From Cycas panzhihuaensis (lineage: Eukaryota; Cycadophyta): DNA of 64,000 bases. The translations under genes were made by a program, and so were the position numbers. This document shows positions 51,400-62,924 of the stretch, piece by piece (the stretch's first letter is position 1; every line of letters starts with the position of its first letter). The notes under the pieces are model-generated. The model did no database searches, was not told the DNA's origin, and worked only from the letters and a program-made list of their open reading frames with translations. The stretch covers positions 160,401,741-160,465,740 of the forward strand of contig CM041465.1 of assembly GCA_023213395.1 (NCBI GenBank). Reading direction: 5' to 3'.

Positions 51400-52303
51400 T
51401 GATGATTCCTTAGTGCTCTGCTTGAGAGATGTAGCTGGGGTGTCCTCTAGTCGTGGGCGTGATCGTGGTCTCTGGGACTAGGCCGTATCAGCTTGTCGGG
51501 ACTGTGAAAACTACGTGGAGTCTTATCTGAATGGAGGAGGTCTTTTTGTAGCAAATTCTACTTCTACTGCTTTAGCCATATTAATTGCATCCTTTAGAGT
51601 AGATAGGGAGACTGTTTTCAAGCGCATTTGGATACGTTCTTTAAGTCTGGATACGTACGTATCTATCTCTCTCTGTTTATCAAGTTGCTGATCAACTCGA
51701 TTACGTAAAGATTAGAACTCGTCCATGTAGACTTCGACAAAGGATACTTTCTTCAAACGTGTTAGCTGTGTAAAAAAGGATTGACTCCAAGTGTCTTCAT
51801 ACTGCTCGAAAAAACATGTAAAGAAGTACGCCCAAGATTGGCTGGAGGGTACTCCCATTTCCACCATCAGAACCAATGATGTGCCTTCCCATCTAAGTGA
51901 ATGGAAGCAAATGTAAGTTGCTCATTCACTGACATTGGGTTGAGTGCAAAGTAAGACTCTAGTTTGCTAATCCAACTTCGTGCACTATCCCTGTTGAGAT
52001 CTAGATCAAATGTGGGTATATTGATCTTGTGATAGAATGGTTATTGTTGACGTGGAGGCAGAGACACAATTTGTTGCTGTGCAGGGCCAACTAGTGGTGG
52101 AGAAGAGAAGTTGTTCAACCTCTTAATTACATCTTGGACATCAGCATGAGATGCTAGGTTTTGCAATTATGAGCTAAAGTCTGTACACATGGTAGCTACT
52201 TTATTTTTAAGATTATTACGTATGTGGTCGAGATCCTCATTAATTTTATGGACTTCGGTCTCGAGTGTTAAGATTTTGTTACTATTGCTTTAAGGAGCCA
52301 TGG
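51400..52303 (-). pseudogene. Gag of D, heavily interrupted
   Basis: Starts near 52303 with MAP, then a stop. A coiled-coil-like stretch follows (LETEVHKINEDLDHIRNNLK), then INIPTFDLDLNRDSARSWIS, KLESYFALNPMSVNEQLTFA and HLDGKAHHWF. This is the retrotransposon gag core of Ty3-type elements (W-[IL]-x-K-x-E-x-YF ... L-x-G-x-A-x-x-W). Stops and at least one frame change break it. The zinc knuckle is not recognisable. In active elements gag forms the particle. Confidence 0.8.
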
Positions 52304-53362
52304 AGAAAGGGTGTAAAGAGGCAGGAATAAGTAGAAAGAAGGGGAATGAATGAAGTGGGAAAGATCAAGAAAGAACGGGACGTAAGAAAAAGGGGGTTGT
52401 TAAAGGAAAGAGAGGGGGGAATAAGGGGGTTGTGGTGTGTCTATAGCCTGTTGACCTCAAAGAAAGTTACATAAACAAGATATCAAGTTCTTTCAATAGT
52501 GCGAAAAGCTTGTGAAGTATGGGGGGGTGGATGAGGTGGGACCCACCAGTGACTAGGTACTAAAAATTGAGAAAATTTGCAGTATAGACCAACCTAGTGC
52601 AAATTGACCAGTACAATGGACTGATCAAAATGAGGTATATACCTGTTAGGGTAAATTTTCTCACTAACTTAAGTGGAGTTTTTTTTTCTTTCTATTTTTT
52701 TTTTTTTCAAATTATGAGGTGGCTTACAGTCTTAACCTACCAACCACTAGACAATGTGTGCTTGGTCTTATAGGCCTACCAATAAACTATAGAAGTTCGA
52801 GGCAGGTAGCTTTGTGGCGCTTAACTGCTAACCACTGCACTACAAGACTTCAACGGTCGATAGTTGCCTATGCTGGAAAAGGATTAGGACCTGAAGATGG
52901 AGTCCTCCTATATGCAAGATGCGTGGAGGTGCCTTTGCTATAACCGAGGTTACATGGCTTGGGAGTGATACTCTAATCCTTCACGCAAAGGGCATGAGGG
53001 CCACTATGCGCTTAGCCAAAATAATAGAACCCTACGATACCCAAGAAAGGAGGCGGGAGGGAGAAAAGTATCCACCCAGCGAGGTTATCTACCTTTAAGA
53101 TATACTTCAATGCCAGAATCAAAAAATAGGAATGAAATTAAAACCAGATGAAAGACAAGGGATAAAGTACTAGAGTTACTTGGGAAAAGAATTTCCCTTT
53201 TCTCCCAATGCTTAGAATGTCCCGATACCGTTCCTCAATCTCCGTGGAGAGAGTATTAAGTGAAGGTCTTTCCTCGATCTCTACTAGGGTAGAGAGAGTA
53301 CTTGATCTAATAGGGAAAAAAAAATTCTAGACTTTTGGGCAGCCTCCCACGATCTCAACACA
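52304..53362 (-). other. Long leader of D with a SINE-like insert
   Basis: About 1 kb between primer-binding site and gag, with no protein. On the minus strand about 52880-52690 reads CTTGTAGTGCAGTGGTTAGC (an A-box-like tRNA motif), then GCCTCGAACTTC (B-box-like), a body, and an A-rich tail at 52705-52680. This is the layout of a tRNA-derived SINE, but I could not confirm target duplications. Confidence 0.4.
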
Positions 53363-53376
53363 ACTCTGATACCACT

Positions 53377-53749
53377 TGGGACGTTTTTTCTCGTCGATAC
53401 TCTTGAGATAGCAAAGAATTTGATAGTCGCAATAGCGTCTACTTATCCAACAAAGCAAACAGGCTAACCAAGAGCTTCGAGGAACACTAGAGCGCTAAAT
53501 GATCACCAAAAGATAGAAAGTACCGTAGCATAATCTTTATAAAAATATTCTGTCAAGATAACCATCATTTACAATTTATGACCCTTATATAGACAAAATA
53601 GGGTCTTATACATGTAATCCTATTGGTGGCCTACGCGGTCTTACATTCTATTAGATGGCAGTGCCCATTCATACTATTGGTCCACTAAGCAGCATATGCA
53701 CAAAGTTCCATAATAGTTTACATAACTTAGCTGGATAAGTTATGTAACA
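53377..53749 (-). repeat. 5' LTR of chromovirus D
   Basis: Plus strand TGGGACGTTTTTTCTCGTCG to TTATGTAACA, same length as the partner. The primer-binding site lies two bases away, at 53363-53374. Confidence 0.93.
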
Positions 53750-53754
53750 TACAC

Positions 53755-56189
53755 CATATACATAATATATAATCACTTCTTTTTAAAATCATTTTCATCC
53801 TGATTTGCCAGAGGATGTGCTACACCTCTCCCATCATGGGAATTTGAGCGATTGTCATCATTTTAAAGTTTTGAATACTCTCTAGTTTGTCAGATACTTC
53901 CCGGAGGCTGAGCACTATATACACTATATTTTTAATTTTTTTATATATAAAAATTCATTTTTTTTAAGGTAGCTTCGTTTGATCCTCTAGTAGGACCATC
54001 AACACCCCCTATCTGACCCTCTTGATCTACTCTACTGACCTCTTTAATCACTTTCTAGTTGATTGTTATGCCTCTATTCTCTGCGCAGGTCGATACTCAA
54101 GTTTCAACATTTTATTTTTAATCCATTAATATAACCTTATTAAGGTTTATAAAATGATTTAAATATTGTTTATAAATATTTCAATTCCATTTGAAAAGTT
54201 GTTAAGCCCCCTTAAGAGCTAGACCCCTACTCCCATTACACTCATGTGACCTTTAGCTTATTTATTAAAGGGGCTTATTCCAAATTTATAAAATTTCTTT
54301 TTTATTTTATTTTTTAATTTATTTCTCTTATATAGGGCACCCAGCATTTTTTTGCCATATCTTTTCACTAGGGTATCGATTTCTGACGAAACTTATCCCG
54401 TTGAGTCCAGAATTTAGTGGGCTATAGTTTAGATTGACTATTTACCATATTTAGAGCCGATTTGAGCTGATTTTAATGAGATGAAGTCAATCAATTATTT
54501 TTCAAAGCCTTCTTGAGTTATTATCACAAAATCCCTTCTTTATCAAGTTATACTTTATCACTGAGAGATCATTTTTTACCCAGATCTACTTTACAGTAAT
54601 CTATTTTTAGCAAACTTTATCAATGTCTACTCTTTTTTTTTTAGGATTTGTTTTAATCATTATTTTAACCAATGAAAGTGACACTTTAGTATTTTTTAAC
54701 ATATTTATATAAAAAGTACTATTTACATTTTTAACTGTATCTCCTTAATTAAAAATTAGATTTCTAAATTGTAAGATTCCTTGGAATCTTGATTCAGAGC
54801 ACTACTCCCTAAAGGTAATTTTTACTTGATTTAACTAATTATCTTATAGGTTTGAGCAGGTCAAAGTTGACATTGTTTGTGTTACCTATTTTATTAACCT
54901 TGGAAGAACACTTTTAACAATTTCTTTAATATATTGAACTTCATAGCTCAGAATTGAGTACCATCTGATTCTAGTGAAATATTTTTTAGAGATCTACAAT
55001 TTTAAGTTATTTTTATTTCATTTTAAGTCTATTTTGTAGATGCTCTAAGCTATCAAAGTTGAGGTACATAAAGCTCCTAGTTTATCATTATTGAATATTT
55101 TTATGTAATATTTCTCAAGTTTATTGATTCAAAGCATATTAAGCAGCTCTTTAATTTATATTTGATCATTTAACATTGTTTTATAAGTTTTTTACTAGTA
55201 TTCATAACCCTTTGAGCCCTTAACTCTTGTTAAGCTCCAAAAAGGAGGTCATATTATTTGTGCATTAAAATCTTGACTTACAGGAACCCATTTTTAAAAC
55301 GGTCAAATTCATTAAATAGATATTTTATTGATCTTCAAACTAGTATAATTTCATCATAATCTGATATTATTTAGTACAATTATAAAGCTAATCAACTTGA
55401 GTATTTGATATATCCTAACAAACTTATCCTCTTAACATTTTAAGGAGTTATTTCTTTTATTTTTCTTACTGATCACTCATAATACATATTTGAGACTTTC
55501 ATTTAACTTTTATATAGCTTATTTTAAGCTGATTTATAGTAGAAAATTAATCACATACATTTGAAGCAAGTGATAAGCTAAGTGGTCTTGCATCCTAAAA
55601 TAAGTACAATTCATTTTTAGAAGGTCCTTCTTCATATTTTTCATAAATTTATTGAAAGAATTTTTTCATTCATTATTATTGAAAAGTTCATTCATTTGTT
55701 GCACTTATAAAAGTTGCATCTAGTTGGTAGTATGCTTTATTTTCCAAAGGCGCTTTTCATTTTTAAGGGCATTACATTCTTTTGGGAAAGTGACTACTTA
55801 CATATTTCTTTCAAGAGTTTATTGTTTATTTAATTATGCTTAGAGGTTATTATATTTCATTCAAGTTACTTTCTTTTTGCATAAAAGGGATCTCATTTCA
55901 TGTTTAAAGGCCTTACATCTATTTTCTTAAAAGATATTGGAAAGACCACATCATTAATAACTTATTGGCATTGGCTTGGATTCTTTTTAAAATATCTTTA
56001 TCATCTACTTGCATTAGTATTGAAATCATTTAAGGAGTTGTCTATTTGAAAATTATATTTCTTTTTGATTAAATACTAAAGTTTCCTATAAAATGGTAAT
56101 GAATCTAAATCAAATACTATTCCCTATATTTGATGGTCATGATTTAAAAAGAATGGCGTAAAACAATATAAACTTACTTTATTACAAAT
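53755..56189 (+). other. Interior of element B right of D
   Basis: AT-rich, no proteins recognised. Much of 54600-55620 is the reverse complement of element A's interior (10277-11500). At 55572-55590 it carries the site into which LINE1 is inserted in element A. Confidence 0.55.
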
Positions 56190-56780
56190 GATCTTTGGAT
56201 ATATCTACAAGATGGATATGACCTTAATAATAAAGAAGACATAAAAAAAGATAATGAAGCCTTAGCTATATTATTTTGCACTATAGATGATAATGTTTTT
56301 TCTAAAGTTTATGAAATAACGACCTCCAAATCTATATGGGATATTTTAGATTCTATATATGGTAGAGAAACCCTCAATGTAAATGAATTTGACTTTGATG
56401 TTGTTGAGCATGTGAGATAGATGTCTGAGTAGGTTGTTTATGATGAAAAAACTAAGGAAGAAAATTCAAATCAAATGAATGATCACCTTGTTATATATGA
56501 AGATGCTCCTTCATTTGAGAGGGAGAAATCTTATGAGAAATACTTGTACATAATCGTTACTCACAAAGTAGAGATTCTAGATAATAAAGTCAAAGATGCA
56601 GCCATTCATCCTTATTCAAATCAAGCTACTACTCATAAAACAAAGAATCCAGAAGATAAAGTCAAAGTTACAACCACTTATCCTCCTTTGAAGCAAGTCA
56701 CATTTACTTAGACTTCATTTGAACCACTCAATGTTAAAGAGACACACATCATCGAAAGGATGGGGGTGAGTTGATGATGA
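56190..56780 (+). pseudogene. Gag-like (UBN2-type) relic of element B
   Basis: One frame reads DLWIYLQDGYDLNNKEDIKK, then DNEALAILFCTIDDNVFSKV, EITTSKSIWDILDSIYG and NVNEFDFDVVEHV, then a stop and a lysine-rich tail (open at 56475-56711) that ends EPLNVKE. This matches the UBN2 gag-like domain of copia-type elements (the W-D-I-L helix end and the following short loop). A start like NLNQILFPIFDGHDF precedes it in another frame. The domain stands against the 3' purine tract, not after the 5' LTR. No zinc knuckle or pol follows. The relic in element A is the same gene. Confidence 0.65.
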
Positions 56781-56880
56781 TAAAGCTAAAGAACAAATGT
56801 TCAAAGTTCTTTTGAAATTTAAGTTTCACAAGTTTAAAGAGAAAAATGAAGATATTTGTGATGACCATTAAAAGGGAGAA

Positions 56881-57210
56881 TGTTGGGGTTAATATTCATC
56901 ACCCCACTCTCACCATTTACACATGTGAGTGCACACATGTAAAGGTAAGTAAGGTAAGGTTAAAGTTACTTTAGTTAAGCGTTATTTTATTATATTTTAA
57001 ATTTTGGAGGTTGAGGAGGTTTCCCTCCTCCCTCAAACTATATCTTTACTGGGGTGACAAATCCTGGTGTCTTTTGACACCACATTTATTTTGGACATTT
57101 GTAATACTCTCTCAAAGATGGATTGAATACAAAAGATTATTATGTTTATACAATAATAGTTTGATTACTTAATGTATTGCTCTACTCTGTCTCTATTTTA
57201 TAAACCTTCA
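56881..57210 (+). repeat. 3' LTR of element B
   Basis: Starts TGTTGGGGTTAATATTCATC right after the purine tract; ends TAAACCTTCA; followed by the target duplication GTTTA. Confidence 0.93.
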
Positions 57211-57215
57211 GTTTA

Positions 57216-58059
57216 TATATGATTTTATATGGATATTTTATTCATGCATGTTAGCACCTATATTCGAAGCATACAGGTACTCAAATTAGTCCATATGAGG
57301 ATAACCCATCAGTAGCAGGACGTAGGCCTGTATAACTCCTTATTGACAGATATCTTGGTGACAATATAAAGGTATGCGACAGATTGTTTATTACAACATG
57401 AATTACTTATGGGAACATGATAAAGATTTGTTTACAACATTTTAATAGGCATGACTCCTTATGTATTATGACTGAATGTCAAGATGACCACATGATAAAT
57501 TTATATGAAACATATGTGCAACACTTTGTTGGATGGTTTGATTATATGATGGCATACATGATGATCTATTTAGTGGTATATGATAAATATTTTATGGGCA
57601 TATTATTGTACGTTTGATATTATGACTACATATAGAATACAATCATCTACCATACCCTACTGTGATGTAAAATAATATCGAGTGACATTACTTAAAGTAA
57701 CAATGGTTGCATACCAAACCTTAGCTATTACAACCTTTGGTTATTAGTGTATATCCATAGTTTATCTCAGTAGCTGCCCCAACCATTGTAGTGTTATTTG
57801 TTCACATGCACATACCCAACTCTACACATTGCACATATGAGCCACGACATTGAGACATCAAACCTTTTCCATTCAATGGAGAAAGATCACTACGTTGTGT
57901 AGCCTTATGAAGGATGTTTATAGGGTTATGACTGTGAACAAACAACTAGTGAAAATAGAAAGCGTCAATGCCCGAGTCCATAGAATTACGCTCATTTTTT
58001 CTTAGGTTGGCTATAGTGAAGACTTTTGTGGAAGAAGGATGTAGTGATGATATCCTTGA
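57216..58059. other. G interior between element B and the clathrin fragment
   Basis: The first bases (to about 57290) continue the G interior and match 59813-59880. After that the sequence is AT-rich with short frames only, and I recognise no protein. Confidence 0.45.
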
Positions 58060-58577
58060 AATGAGGAGATTTTGTAGATTAAGGTTTCTACCAAATGTAG
58101 AATTCTATAGCACAATCTTCTCTAGGAGCTTAATCAATTCATGTGGCAGGTTAGTAGTCATGAAAGCTTTTACTATTGTAGACACCTGCTCATGATTCTT
58201 GCTTTTCGGTGAATCAGTGGATACCACCTAGTCAATAGGCTACCTACAATAAGAATTTTCAAGAGTAAGAACTTTCTCCCAAAGCTCAGTCTCCATCCGC
58301 TCAACAACGCACTTGGCCTGGAGTTTGAATAGTGAATTTTTATTCATAACATTAATAAGTTCATCATCACACTGCCCTTGCCTATGTGCAACAACTGCTA
58401 GAGTTGGATCCCTTTTTTTACAGTATTTACTTACCACATGGGAGTCATAGTAAGGGTTTGTTGTAAGGAAGTGTTCCAGATTATTATTTATATCAATAAT
58501 GATTTTTCCCTAATGCATTGTGAATATAAACATCTTGACTTCCTTTGCTCATAAGATGTTCTAAGAACTGTGCCAAC
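58060..58577 (-). pseudogene. Clathrin heavy chain fragment
   Basis: The minus strand reads [20 protein letters not shown], then [71 protein letters not shown], then [32 protein letters not shown] and NLNLQNLLI. This is a continuous part of the clathrin heavy chain leg repeats (about 170 of some 1,700 residues), which build the coat of endocytic vesicles. Stops occur where the family has glutamine (for example in the ID-Q-VVST and IVL-Q-N positions) and a tract near 58490 is altered. The fragment begins just after GCACAG, a possible intron acceptor. It is carried in the interior of G1-G2. Not functional; antisense to the G element. Confidence 0.93.
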
Positions 58578-59266
58578 AATAAAAGATAGCCCAATCTAAT
58601 TAGTCAGCTACCACTACTCATCTATCTCTATACCATAGAAAGGGTTCACAGATAACTACCATATGGAATGGATCTACGCTTGTTTGTACACAATGGCAAT
58701 GGAGAAATCATGAACAAATACCACAATCACCTTTGAATAGTAACAGAGAAATTTCCAAGTGCGATGATATATTTTTATAAGAGATTTAGGTTAGATGCAT
58801 ACAAATTATAAATTTAATTATTATATTGATGTGTTAATATTCTATAAACCCTAAAAAAAAAACTTTTCAAATAGTAAATTTAAGTGGATTAAATACTTTT
58901 TGAGATCCAAGTGTAGATCAACTAGCAGTCACATGGAGGCCCACATGACTGGGGGCTATGCTATTGAGGGCGAATACCAAATTCCAATAAACTAAATTGG
59001 ATAGTTTGTTATTTTATTTTTAAAAATTATATTTGATATTTGATTAAATTTTAGATCCATTACTATTTTCTAAAGGACCGAACACTATTTCATGGTATAC
59101 TAGCACATTTAGTAGCATATCTTCTCACTCATGTATCAGAATCATATGCTGTTAGTTTCATTGGAAAGATAACTTCGAGATGATCGTAATAAGTGGTCTC
59201 ACGAGCTACTTTGGACAATAGAAGATAGAAAAATTATAGGGTAAATTTGATGCAAAGATTCAAAAC
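58578..59266. other. G interior between the clathrin fragment and LTR G2
   Basis: AT-rich with no recognised protein. No purine tract precedes LTR G2 (CAAAGATTCAAAAC), unlike G3 and G4. Confidence 0.45.
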
Positions 59267-59663
59267 TGTTAAAACATAATATTTAATGTATACATGATGT
59301 ACACATGCACTTCCCACCATTCACCTACTTCGAGATATGTGAGATGCACTCATATCTATGTTATCCCACTATTGGATGATGTAACAGCTCATTGTATGTG
59401 ATAGGCTACTCATGATGTGATTATCACAATATATTTATACTCTCACCACTTGAGAACTAGAGAAAGGAGAGAGGAGAAAGATGTAATCCTTATAATCATA
59501 AGCGGAGTCCTAACTCTACATTCTCCGATGGTTTTTTCTACATTGGGTTTTCCACGTATAAATCTTGGTGTTTTATGAGGATGATTATGTTTGATGATGT
59601 TTACTTTATATGTTTAATATTTTATACTCATAAGTTTATATTATTGCATCTCTATTTTTAACA
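59267..59663 (+). repeat. LTR G2
   Basis: 397 bases, TGTTAAAACATAATATTTAA to TTTTTAACA. The site after it reads TTGTATCAAAGC, a decayed primer-binding site; then the last 30 or so bases of the LTR plus a better site (ATGGTATCAGAG, about 59702-59713) are repeated. Confidence 0.85.
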
Positions 59664-61097
59664 TTGTATCAAAGCAATCCTTGCATCTTCATATTTTTAA
59701 CATGGTATCAGAGTAGCATTGTATCTAAGCCACCATGGCAAGGTAAAGATCTTGCTTATATACTTCAAGCCTATTAAGCCGCATATAGGAGACATAGTCA
59801 ATGCTGATGGTCTGCTTATATGTGATTTTATGTGGATATTTCATTCATACATTTTAGTGCTTGTATTCGAAGCATGTAGTGTTGGAGCTCATACACAATT
59901 GGTTTTGAGAGATTATAATATTCTTTTCCAAACATTCTAACTCTATCACATCACATAAAGCTCAAAAAAGATACCTACATTATTTAAAGCTCAAAAAAGA
60001 TACCTACATTATTTCTACAATATCTCTATAATCATTTATCTAATTTACGAATCATATAAAGCATTAGAAAGCTGATTTAGAGATCTACAATTTGGAATCA
60101 AATTTAGCCAGATTTGGAGTTGATTTGATGGAGATATGTGCTGCTCAAGTTGACCTTTATGTTCAAGATATTTGAGCTTTATCTTTTTCTAAAATTTCAA
60201 TCAATTCTAACCTTTTTCATGGATCCAAACATGGTGGTGAATTTATTTTTAAAGAACGGTAGATGATTATTAAATTTTGGTTTAAAATCAAGTATTTTGA
60301 GGCTCATTTATGATATTTTAAGGCCCATTTCAATTGAAAATTTTATATTAAGTGAGAAATATTTGGTGTATTGATATGTTGGTTATTGATTTCCCCCTTC
60401 ACAACATCATATTTGGTTTAGCAAATGACAAAATCCCTAAATAAACATACAGATCACCTGGATAATGTAGTTTATATTATTTAGTTAAAAGTTAAGAACA
60501 ATTACCTTATTACAGTTAACTTACCATTTCCAAATAGGTTGGCTTGGTCTTAGAGTTGATTATTTAAGATGATTTAGCTGTCGACTTAATCCAGCTGATG
60601 AAACTTTGATGTAGTTCTACAAGCAATTTGGAAAAAAGATGAACCATGTATTTGAAGTAATTTCCTAGTAAACTAGTGATTACAACGGTTGATCACCCAT
60701 ATATTTCAGTAGATAGATTTTTTTTTATATGGAATCAGATATCACTTTGCTTGATTTGATGGATAACTTAATGTAGATTGAAAATAGCCACCACACAGGT
60801 GAAGATATGAAGATGTACATAAAATACTTCATATATAGGTTTATAGAGATAGCATATAGTTACAGGTCTTTTACATATTAAAGATGATTTTGGTGATTAA
60901 TATAGAACCTCTTCTCGAGTTATATGGTGTGATGAATTCACCCATAATATATAGAAAATAGGTTATAAGATACATGTTATAAGAAATAGGTTATAAGTGA
61001 TACTGCATACAGGATACATGTGATAGTTATAGGTTATAAGTGCCAGCACATGAAGACTCAAGATTAAGATTCAAGGATATTAAACATTATGGGGGGG
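59664..61097 (+). other. G interior, first short unit
   Basis: About 1.43 kb with no pol. The start (59713-59900) matches the G1 interior. The purine tract ATGGGGGGG precedes LTR G3. Blocks such as TATTAAGTGAGAAATATTTG recur in the next interior. Confidence 0.7.
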
Positions 61098-61494
61098 TGT
61101 TAAAACATAATGTTTAATATATACATGATCTACACATGCACTTTCCACCATTCACCTACTTCAAGATATATGAGATACGCATATATCTATGTTATCCCAC
61201 TATTGGATGATGTAACGACTCATTATATGTGATAGGCTACTCATGAGGTGATTATCACTATGTATTTATACTCTTACCACTTGAGAACTAGAGAAAGGAG
61301 AGAGGAGAAAGATGTAATCCTTATGATCATAAGTAGAGTCCTAAATCCACCTTTTCCCATGATTTTTCCCACATTGGGTTTTCCACATATAAATCTTGGT
61401 GTCTTATGGTGATGATTATGTTTGATGATGTTTACTTTACATGTTTAATATTTTATACTCATGAGTTTATATTATTGCATCTCTATTTTTAACA
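61098..61494 (+). repeat. LTR G3
   Basis: 397 bases, TGTTAAAACATAATGTTTAA to TTTTTAACA, preceded by a perfect G-run purine tract and followed by TGGTATCAAAGAA, a decayed primer-binding site. It therefore has both 3'- and 5'-LTR neighbours. Confidence 0.85.
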
Positions 61495-62509
61495 TGGTAT
61501 CAAAGAAATCCTTGCATCTTCATATTTTTAACAAAAATATCATTTTTGGTGAATTTTATATCAATTTTCAAAAAATTTCCAGTCAATCCTAATGTTTTTC
61601 ATAGCTCCAAACGTGGTGGTGATCTTATTTTTTAGGAATGGTGGAGGATTATTAAAGTTTGGTTTAAATTTAAGTATTTTAAGGCCCATTTATGATATTT
61701 TGAGGTCCATTTTAGTTGAAAATTTTTATTAAGTGAGAAATATTTGATGTATTTATCATATGAGACATCCTTGATATGTTGCTCTTTCATTTCCCCCTAA
61801 ACAACATCACATTTGGTTTAAATGGATGATAAAAGCCATAAACAAACATACAGATCACCTAGATATTGAAGCAATTTATGTTATTTAGTTAGATGTTAAT
61901 CATAATTACCTTGTTACAATTAACTTATCATGGCTAAGTAATTCACATGGTCCTAGAGTTAATTATTCAAGATGATCTAGTTGTCGACTTAATCCAGCTA
62001 ATGAAACTTTATCAGTCTTACAAGCAATTTGGAAAGAAGATGAACCATGTATTTGAAGTAATTTCCTAGTAAATTGGTGATTACAGCAGTTGGTAACCCA
62101 TGTATTTAGATAAATAGATTTTATTTTATATGGACTTAGATATCATTTTGCTTGATTTGATGGACAACTAAATATAGATTGAAAGTAGCCACCACACATG
62201 TGAAGATATGAAGATATATACAAAATACTTTATATATAGGTTTATGGAGATAACATATAGTTACATGTCTTTACAAGTTATAAATGATTTTGGTAATTAA
62301 TATGGAAGCTCTACTCGAACCTTATGGTGTGACGAATCTGCCCGTAACATATAGGATATAGGAAATAGGTTGTAGAATACAGGTTATTTATAGGTTACAG
62401 GATACATGATATAGGTGAAAATTATAGGTTACAGATACTAGCATACAAGATGAAGACATGAAGACCCAAGATCAAGATTCAAGGACATTAAACATTATGG
62501 AGGGGGGAG
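61495..62509 (+). other. G interior, second short unit
   Basis: About 1.0 kb, similar to the previous unit from about 60200 onward but lacking its first part. Ends in the purine tract GGAGGGGGGAG. Confidence 0.7.
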
Positions 62510-62911
62510 TGTTAAAAACATAATGTTTAATGTGGGTCTATTATACACATACACTTCCCACCATTCACCTACTTTGAGATATACGAGATACATACATATC
62601 AATGTTATCCTACTATTGGATGTTGTAAAGGCTCATTGTATGTGATATGCTACTCATGAGGTGATTATCACTATATATTTATACTCTCACTATTTGAGAA
62701 CTTGAGAAAGGAGAGAAAAGAAAGATGTAATCATTATGATCATAAGCGGAGTCCTAACTCTACCTTCTCCCATGGTTTTTCCTACACTAGGTTTTCCACG
62801 TATAAATCTTAGTGTCTTGTGGTGATGAATATGTTTGATGATTTCTTTTCTTTACATGTTTGATGTTTTATACTCATGAGTGTATATTATTGAATATTCA
62901 TACTTTTAACA
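62510..62911 (+). repeat. LTR G4
   Basis: About 402 bases, TGTTAAAAACATAATGTTTA to TTTTAACA. The primer-binding site TGGTATTAGAGCC (one change) follows at 62912-62924, so another interior should follow. Confidence 0.85.
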
Positions 62912-62924
62912 TGGTATTAGAGCC

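Larger units (their letters stand above)
47403..53749 (-). mobile_element. Ty3-type chromovirus LTR retrotransposon D, defective
   Basis: Two 373-base LTRs (47403-47775, 53377-53749), both TG...CA on plus, with flanks TACAT (47398-47402) and TACAC (53750-53754), a five-base target duplication with one change. Primer-binding site (TGGTATCAGAGT on minus) at 53363-53374; purine tract (AGGGGAGGGGA on minus) at about 47778-47788. Gene order on minus is gag, protease, reverse transcriptase, RNase H, integrase, chromodomain: the Ty3/gypsy order, with the chromodomain marking a chromovirus. Every gene carries stops or lost residues. It is inserted in element B. Confidence 0.95.
44900..57210 (+). mobile_element. 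LTR retrotransposon B, non-autonomous, split by chromovirus D
   Basis: Two 330-base LTRs (44900-45229 and 56881-57210) with an exact target duplication GTTTA (44895-44899, 57211-57215). A primer-binding site (CGGTATCAGAGC, one change) follows the first LTR at 45232 and a purine tract AAAAGGGAGAA precedes the second at 56870-56880. Without D the interior is about 5.3 kb. No pol domains are visible; a UBN2-type gag-like relic lies at the 3' end. LTRs, purine tract and much of the interior match element A. The insertion lies in the G1 interior; the second G copy near 59810 shows the empty site. Confidence 0.93.

Noticed and set aside
57968-58195. Plus-strand open frame beside the clathrin fragment
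   Set aside because: It is the opposite strand of the clathrin heavy chain relic.
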